Positions 7,412 through 11,544 of a stretch of DNA of 11,544 nt are shown here, piece by piece (position 1 is the stretch's first letter; every line of letters begins with the position of its first letter). Source of the DNA: Betaproteobacteria bacterium RIFCSPLOWO2_02_FULL_68_150. Lineage in GTDB: Bacteria; Pseudomonadota; Gammaproteobacteria; Burkholderiales; SG8-39. The DNA lies in the NCBI GenBank assembly GCA_001771975.1, contig MERE01000035.1, positions 1 to 11,544 of the forward strand. Reading direction: 5' to 3'. The translations under genes were made by a program, and so were the position numbers. The notes under the pieces are model-generated. The model did not search any database. It was given only the letters and a program-made list of their open reading frames with translations, and was not told the origin of the DNA.

Positions 7412-7999
7412 ATGAAGCAAACCGTGATTGGGCTGACGCTTGCGATCTTGCCGTTGACCTGCGTCGCGGCACCCGAATCCTACACGTTCGACCCTTACCA
7501 CACGTTCGTCCACTTCGGGGTCGATCACAACGACTTTTCGACCATCTGGGGCCGGTTCGAGAAGTGCTCCGGAAAGTTCAGCATCGATCTCCAGGCGAAA
7601 ACCGGCACTTTGGAGGTCATCGTCGAGACGGGGTCGGTCACTACCGGCGACAGCGTCCGGGGCAACCGGCCGCGGTCGCGGGATGAACATCTGCGGAGCG
7701 CCGATTTCTTCAATGCCGTCGAGTTTCCGCGCATGCGCTACAAGGCCGGCAGCGTGAAATTCAATGGCGATGCCCCGGCAGAGCTGCGCGGTGATCTGAC
7801 CCTGCTCGGCGTCACCAGACCGGTGACGCTGATGCTGGACCGCTGGAAATGCGCGCCGCATGCGGTCACCAAGCGGTGGATCTGCGGCGGCAACGCGGTC
7901 GGTACGCTCAAGCGCACCGATTTCGGCATGAAGTGGGGCGTCCCGGCGACCGGCGACGAGGTTAAAATTCTCGTCACCTTCGAGGCGTTCCGGGACTGA
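7412..7999 (+). CDS. yceI: YceI-family secreted protein, copy 1
   Basis: A 195-residue periplasmic protein of the YceI family, whose lipocalin-like beta barrel binds long isoprenoid or fatty chains in characterised members. Residues 1-20 are a Sec signal peptide (hydrophobic core TVIGLTLAILPL, likely cleavage after VAA at 20). The mature part has the family features: YTFDPYHTFVHFGVDH at 24-39, SVTTGD at 75-80, RSRDEHLRSADFF at 88-100, EFPRM at 104-108, and LTLLGVTRPVTL at 129-140. Cys147 and Cys158 flank a short loop (RWKCAPH to CGG) and recur in copy 2; they could form a disulfide. Cys52 is unique to this copy. Cys17 in the signal is not a convincing lipobox because it lacks the small residue at -1. 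The gene follows the membrane protein by 34 bases and precedes its paralogue by 91. Exact ligand unknown. Confidence 0.92.
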   Translation: MKQTVIGLTLAILPLTCVAAPESYTFDPYHTFVHFGVDHNDFSTIWGRFEKCSGKFSIDLQAKTGTLEVIVETGSVTTGDSVRGNRPRSRDEHLRSADFFNAVEFPRMRYKAGSVKFNGDAPAELRGDLTLLGVTRPVTLMLDRWKCAPHAVTKRWICGGNAVGTLKRTDFGMKWGVPATGDEVKILVTFEAFRD

Positions 8000-8079
8000 T
8001 CCGGAATAGACGCGCCGCGGTGCTTGTTTGCCAACTTCGGGAACGCTCGCTTTGCGCGCGCCGTTCAATTCTCACGACG

Positions 8080-8085
8080 AAAGGA
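8080..8085 (+). promoter_or_regulatory. Ribosome-binding site of the second yceI-like gene
   Basis: AAAGGA lies 5 bases before ATG 8091. Two ATG codons are adjacent (8091 and 8094); the spacing favours the first. The rest of the 8000-8079 gap has no convincing promoter or hairpin. Confidence 0.55.
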
Positions 8086-8090
8086 AAATC

Positions 8091-8681
8091 ATGATGCGCA
8101 GGGCCGTTCTCGGCGCAATCGCCGCTGTCATGCCGCTGGTGGCGGCTGCTCAAGTCGAAAGCTACACCATCGATCCGATCCACAGTTTCCTGAATTTCAG
8201 CGTCGACCATCTCGGCTTCACGACCATCTACGGGCGCTTCGACAAGTCGAGCGGCAAGGCGACGCTCGACCGCAGCGGCAAGAAGGGATCGGTCGACATT
8301 GCCGTTGAGAGCGCCTCGATCACGACCGGCGACAACGACAAGGGCAGCCGTCCGCGCTCGCGCGACGAACACCTGCGCAGCGCCGACTTTTTCAACTCGG
8401 CGGAGTTCCCGCGCATGGCGTTCAAGTCCACTGCCTTCAGGTTCAGCGGGGAAAGCCTCTCCGAGATCGAAGGCCAGGTGACGCTGCTTGGCGTCACCAA
8501 GCCGCTGACGCTCAAGGTCGAACGCTGGAAATGCGGCCCGCACCCCTTCAGCAAGAAGGAAATGTGCGGCGGCACCGCGAATGGCAGAATCAAGCGCTCC
8601 GAGTTCGGCATGAAGTACGGAGTCCCCGCTATCGGGGATGAGGTCAACCTGATGATGGGATTCGAAGCCTACAGGGACTGA
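8091..8681 (+). CDS. yceI: YceI-family secreted protein, copy 2
   Basis: A 196-residue periplasmic YceI-family protein, paralogous to the gene just upstream. By hand, about 99 of 173 ungapped mature positions are identical (near 57 %). A signal peptide covers residues 1-20 (AVLGAIAAVMPLVAAA, cleavage after AAA). The mature chain has YTIDPIHSFLNFSVDH at 25-40, SITTGD at 76-81, RSRDEHLRSADFF at 89-101 and VTLLGVTKPLTL at 130-141. The Cys148/Cys159 pair has the same 11-residue spacing as in copy 1. Compared with copy 1, this version is closer to the usual family pattern at several places (HSFLNF, GFTTIYGRF), so copy 1 may be the more diverged one. A terminator-like hairpin begins 24 bases after the stop. 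Confidence 0.94.
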   Translation: MMRRAVLGAIAAVMPLVAAAQVESYTIDPIHSFLNFSVDHLGFTTIYGRFDKSSGKATLDRSGKKGSVDIAVESASITTGDNDKGSRPRSRDEHLRSADFFNSAEFPRMAFKSTAFRFSGESLSEIEGQVTLLGVTKPLTLKVERWKCGPHPFSKKEMCGGTANGRIKRSEFGMKYGVPAIGDEVNLMMGFEAYRD

Positions 8682-8704
8682 GCGGTCCCGAGCCGCACCT
8701 GAGT

Positions 8705-8731
8705 AGGCCCCCGTGCGGGGCCTTTCCTGTT
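8705..8731 (+). terminator. Rho-independent-type terminator after the yceI pair
   Basis: AGGCCCC at 8705-8711 pairs with GGGGCCT at 8717-8723 (7 base pairs, 5-base loop), followed by a T-rich tail TTTCCTGTT. It sits between the second yceI-like gene and the convergent ppk1 stop at 8738. The stem could also stop ppk1 transcripts from the other side, but that side lacks a U run after the stem. Confidence 0.7.
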
Positions 8732-8737
8732 CCGCGC

Positions 8738-10867
8738 CTACGCCGCGTTCGGCAGCAGCTCCACGGCGAGCTTGGCGGCGCGCGTCCAGGACGCGGTGGC
8801 GAGCTGGTGGAGCAGGTCTTCCTGCACCGGCCGCTTGCCGCGGCGCGCCGCGGTACGCTCGTAGCCGCCATCGGCATTCATGATCCAGGTCTGCGCCGTG
8901 TCGTCGAGATAGGCCTGCAGGCCCTCGCGCACGATGCGCGCCTTGAGCGCGGCGTCGAGCACCGGGAAGGCGAGCTCGATGCGGCGGAAGAAGTTGCGGC
9001 CCATCCAGTCGGCGCTCGCCAGGTAGACGTCGTCGGCGCCGTCGTTGCGGAAGTAGAACACGCGCGTGTGCTCGAGAAAGCGGCCGATGATCGAGCGCAC
9101 CCGAATGTTGTCCGAGAGGCCCTCGATGCCGGGCCGCAGCGCACACACGCCGCGCACGATGAGATCGATCTGTACGCCCGCCTGCGAGGCGGCATAGAGC
9201 TCCTCGATCAGCTCGGGCTCGAGCAGCGCGTTCATCTTGGCGATGATGCGCGCCGGCTTGCCTTCCCTGGCCAGTTGCACTTCGTTATGCACTGCACTGA
9301 CCACGCGGCGGTGCAGCGTGAAGGGCGACAACCAGAGGTGCTTGAGGCGGCTCGCGCGTCCCAGCCCGGTGAGCTGCTTGAAGACCTCGTTCACGTCGGC
9401 GCAGGTGTCCTCGTTCGCCGTGAGCAGGCCGAAGTCGGTGTACAGGCGCGCCGTGCGCGGATGGTAGTTGCCGGTGGCGAGGTGCGCGTAGCGCTTGAGC
9501 GCCGGACCCTGCGGCGTGTCCTCGCGGCGCACCACCAGCGCCATCTTGGCGTGCGTCTTGTGGCCGACCACGCCGTAGATCACGTGCGCGCCAACCTCCT
9601 CGAGCCGCGCCGCCCAGTTGATGTTGACCTCCTCGTCGAAGCGCGCCATCAGCTCGACCACCACCGTCACTTCCTTGCCCAGGCGCGCAGCGTCGATCAG
9701 GATCTCCATCAGCTCCGAGTCGGTACCGGTGCGGTACACGGTCTGCTTGATCGCGATAACGCGCGCGTCGGCGACCGCGGTGCGGATGAACTCGATCACC
9801 GGGTCGAACGACTGGTAGGGATGGTGCAGCAGCACGTCGCTCGCCTTGAGCACCGCGTAGATGTCGCGGTTGCGCGCCAGAGCGTCCGGCAGGCCGGGCT
9901 GGAACGGCGCGTACTTGAGATCGGCGCGCTCCACCTGGTCGGGCACCTCGCGCAAGCGGTAGAGATTCACCGGGCCCGCGACGCGATACAGGTCGGTCTC
10001 ACTCAACCCGAATTGCTGCAGCAGGAACTCGCAGCTCGCCGGCGAGCAGTTGTCGGCCAGTTCGAGGCGCACCGCGTCGCCGAAATGGCGGTGCAGCAGC
10101 TCGCCCTGCACCGCGATGCGCAGGTTCTTGATCTCCTCCTCGTCGACGAACAGATCGGAGTTGCGCGTGACGCGGAACTGGTGGCAGCCCTTCACTTCCA
10201 TGCCGCTGAAGAGCTCGTCGACGTGGGCGTGCATGATCGAAGACAGGAACACGAAGCCGTGCGGCGCGCCGGCGACCTCCGCCGGCATGCGGATCACCCG
10301 CGGCAGCGCGCGCGGCGCCTGCACGATCGCGGCGCGCGACTTGCGCCCGAAGGCGTCGCGCCCCTCGAGCTCGATGGCGAAATTGAGGCTCTTGTTCAAC
10401 ACGCGCGGGAACGGATGCGCGGGATCGAGCCCGATCGGCGTCAGCACCGGCAGCAGCTCGCGGAAAAAGTGGTCCTTGACCCAGGCGCGTTGCGCATCGC
10501 TCCAGGTTTCGCGCTTGCGGAACACGATGCCTTCGCGCGCGAGCGCCGGCAGCAGCACCTCGTTCAGCAGGCGGTACTGCTCGGCGACCAGCAGGCGAGC
10601 CTGCGCCGCCACCAACGCGAACACCTCGGCCGGGCTGTGCCCGTCCGGGCCCGACTCCTTGATGCCGTGCTTGATCTGCTCCTTCAGGCCCGCGACCCGG
10701 ATCTCGAAGAATTCGTCCAGGTTGGACGACACGATGGTGAGGAAGCGCAGGCGCTCGAGCAGCGGCACCGCTGCGTCGGCCGCCTGCGCCAGCACGCGCC
10801 GGTTGAACTCGAGCAGGCCGAGTTCACGGTTCAGGAAGTGCGACGGCGGCAGGGCTTTCTTGGTCAT
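8738..10867 (-). CDS. ppk1: Polyphosphate kinase 1
   Basis: This enzyme reversibly makes inorganic polyphosphate from the gamma phosphate of ATP, usually at the inner face of the membrane. The product is 709 residues (E. coli 688). The N-terminal domain carries SSNLDEFFEIRV at 47-58. The head domain follows, to about residue 310, and then two phospholipase-D-like C-terminal domains. The catalytic histidine that becomes phosphorylated is H439 in KTHAKM, and the second essential histidine is H600 in GRFLEHTRVF. VYLASADWMGRNFFRRIE at 614-631 is also family-typical. I prefer ATG 10867 (MTKKALPPSHFLNRELGLLEFN) over a TTG 36 bases upstream, because homologues begin close to the FLNRELSWLxFN motif. 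No clear ribosome site precedes it. It is divergent from ppx and convergent with the yceI pair. Confidence 0.95.
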   Translation of the reverse strand: MTKKALPPSHFLNRELGLLEFNRRVLAQAADAAVPLLERLRFLTIVSSNLDEFFEIRVAGLKEQIKHGIKESGPDGHSPAEVFALVAAQARLLVAEQYRLLNEVLLPALAREGIVFRKRETWSDAQRAWVKDHFFRELLPVLTPIGLDPAHPFPRVLNKSLNFAIELEGRDAFGRKSRAAIVQAPRALPRVIRMPAEVAGAPHGFVFLSSIMHAHVDELFSGMEVKGCHQFRVTRNSDLFVDEEEIKNLRIAVQGELLHRHFGDAVRLELADNCSPASCEFLLQQFGLSETDLYRVAGPVNLYRLREVPDQVERADLKYAPFQPGLPDALARNRDIYAVLKASDVLLHHPYQSFDPVIEFIRTAVADARVIAIKQTVYRTGTDSELMEILIDAARLGKEVTVVVELMARFDEEVNINWAARLEEVGAHVIYGVVGHKTHAKMALVVRREDTPQGPALKRYAHLATGNYHPRTARLYTDFGLLTANEDTCADVNEVFKQLTGLGRASRLKHLWLSPFTLHRRVVSAVHNEVQLAREGKPARIIAKMNALLEPELIEELYAASQAGVQIDLIVRGVCALRPGIEGLSDNIRVRSIIGRFLEHTRVFYFRNDGADDVYLASADWMGRNFFRRIELAFPVLDAALKARIVREGLQAYLDDTAQTWIMNADGGYERTAARRGKRPVQEDLLHQLATASWTRAAKLAVELLPNAA

Positions 10868-10888
10868 CGCCGGGGGACGACTGGAAGG

Positions 10889-10910
10889 CGGTGATTTTAC
10901 CAAATCACCG
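10889..10910. promoter_or_regulatory. Perfect 9-bp inverted repeat between ppk1 and ppx (putative operator)
   Basis: CGGTGATTT at 10889-10897 and AAATCACCG at 10902-10910 form an exact dyad with a 4-base centre (TACC). Read on the minus strand, the dyad contains TAAAAT (10899-10894), a 5-of-6 match to the -10 consensus. That would start ppk1 transcripts near 10887, about 20 bases before ATG 10867. An element covering the -10 fits a repressor site, but the dyad could also be a hairpin in a leader RNA. No -35 hexamer is convincing, and no Pho-box-like direct repeats were seen. The remaining gap (10911-10979) holds nothing else clear. Confidence 0.5.
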
Positions 10911-10979
10911 CGGCGTCATTGTTACAGCGGCGCGACGGGGGTTTGCGCGTGCGCCGGCGCGATGGTACATAGAAATCCG

Positions 10980-11544
10980 ATGCCACGTCCCGACATACTC
11001 GCCGCGGTCGACCTCGGTTCCAACAGTTTTCACCTGCAGGTCGGGCGCGCGGTCGACGGCCAGATCTACGCGCTCGACAGCCTGCGCGAAGGCGTGCGCC
11101 TCGGCGCCGGGCTGACCAACGACAAGCGCATCGACCGCGCCACGCAGGCGCGCGCGCTCGAAACCCTGTCGCGCTTCGGCGAACGGCTGCGCGGCCTGCC
11201 GCGGCAGGCGGTGCGCGCCGTCGGCACCAATACGCTGCGCGTGGCCAAGAATGCGCCGCAGTTCCTGCGCGAGGCGCGCGCCGCCCTCGGTTTCCCGATC
11301 GAAGTGGTGTCCGGGCGCGAGGAGGCGCGGCTGATCTACCTCGGCGTCGCGCATTCGCTGCCGCCGGCTTCGCACGCGCGGCTGGTGGTGGATGTCGGCG
11401 GCGGCTCGACCGAGTTCATCATCGGCACCGGCTTCGAGCCCCGCCTGACGGAGTCGCTTTACATGGGCTGCGTCAGCTGGAGCCTGCGCTATTTCGACGG
11501 TGGCCGCATCGACAAGGCGCGCATGAAGGCCGCGGAGCTCGCCG
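10980..11544 (+). CDS. ppx: Exopolyphosphatase (Ppx/GppA family), 5' part only
   Basis: The first 188 residues of a Ppx/GppA phosphatase, cut by the window edge. Full-length relatives are about 500 residues (E. coli Ppx 513). The actin-like ATPase-fold motifs are present in order: phosphate-1 loop AAVDLGSNSFHL at 8-19, AVGTNTLRVAKN at 80-91, SGREEARLIYLGV at 111-123 with the catalytic glutamate, and phosphate-2 loop VVDVGGGSTEFI at 136-147. Ppx removes terminal phosphates from polyphosphate, while GppA also hydrolyses pppGpp. The two cannot be separated on this fragment; the ppk1 neighbour favours Ppx. An in-frame ATG at 10962 would add six residues (MVHRNP). Neither start has a clear ribosome site, and 10980 fits the family N-terminus better. 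Confidence 0.92.
   Translation, partial: MPRPDILAAVDLGSNSFHLQVGRAVDGQIYALDSLREGVRLGAGLTNDKRIDRATQARALETLSRFGERLRGLPRQAVRAVGTNTLRVAKNAPQFLREARAALGFPIEVVSGREEARLIYLGVAHSLPPASHARLVVDVGGGSTEFIIGTGFEPRLTESLYMGCVSWSLRYFDGGRIDKARMKAAELA

Noticed and set aside
7454..7465. Lipoprotein signal in yceI copy 1 (Cys17)
   Set aside because: The residues before the Cys (P-L-T) do not fit a lipobox, and a normal signal peptidase I site (VAA) follows.
8000..8090. Possible separate promoter for yceI copy 2 (TTGCCA at 8028-8033)
   Set aside because: The -35-like hexamer has no -10 partner at 16-18 bases. The nearest candidate, TTCAAT at 8064, is about 30 bases away.
8807..10894. 695-residue open frame antisense to ppk1
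   Set aside because: Its composition is the complement of ppk1 codons in GC-rich DNA, with no recognisable domain. The Ppk1 motifs on the minus strand explain the region.
10868..10903. Alternative ppk1 start at TTG 10903
   Set aside because: It would add 12 residues (VKSPPSSRPPA region) not expected in the family, lies inside the palindrome and its -10-like element, and has no ribosome site.

Overview
The window is GC-rich, densely packed chromosomal DNA. It most likely comes from a betaproteobacterium. This is an inference from three things: a RelA-type (p)ppGpp synthetase with a dead hydrolase half (separate RelA and SpoT proteins are typical of beta- and gammaproteobacteria), an MtfA-type peptidase, and the high GC content with short TACAAT-like -10 elements. 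No rRNA, tRNA, CRISPR array, insertion sequence or phage gene was seen.

Layout. (1) 5-3418, plus strand: four adjacent genes for a branched-chain-amino-acid-type (HAAT/Liv) ABC importer, livH-livM-livG-livF: two permeases and two ATPases. The substrate-binding protein is not in the window. (2) 3415-4291, minus strand: an mtfA-like zinc peptidase whose stop codon overlaps (ATGA) the start of a truncated, apparently frameshifted flavodoxin-like reading frame. That frame ends exactly against the livF stop codon. (3) 4361-6538, plus strand: relA, with a -10-like element so close to its ATG that the mRNA may be leaderless. (4) 6556-8681, plus strand: a GTG-started polytopic membrane protein of unknown family, then two paralogous secreted YceI-family proteins in tandem, closed by a terminator-like hairpin. 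(5) 8738-10867, minus strand: polyphosphate kinase ppk1. (6) 10980 to the right edge, plus strand: the 5' part of an exopolyphosphatase gene (ppx), divergent from ppk1, with a perfect 9-bp inverted repeat between them.

Functional picture. relA (ppGpp synthesis), ppk1 (polyphosphate synthesis) and ppx (polyphosphate breakdown) are nutrient-stress genes. In E. coli ppGpp inhibits Ppx and so promotes polyphosphate accumulation; whether this holds here is not visible from sequence. The YceI pair and the membrane protein look like an envelope module inserted between them.

Most of the window is ordinary core genome. No clearly new system is evident. The points most worth a second look are the flavodoxin remnant at the livF/mtfA junction, the ppk1/ppx palindrome, the leaderless-looking relA start, and the unknown membrane protein with its YceI pair.
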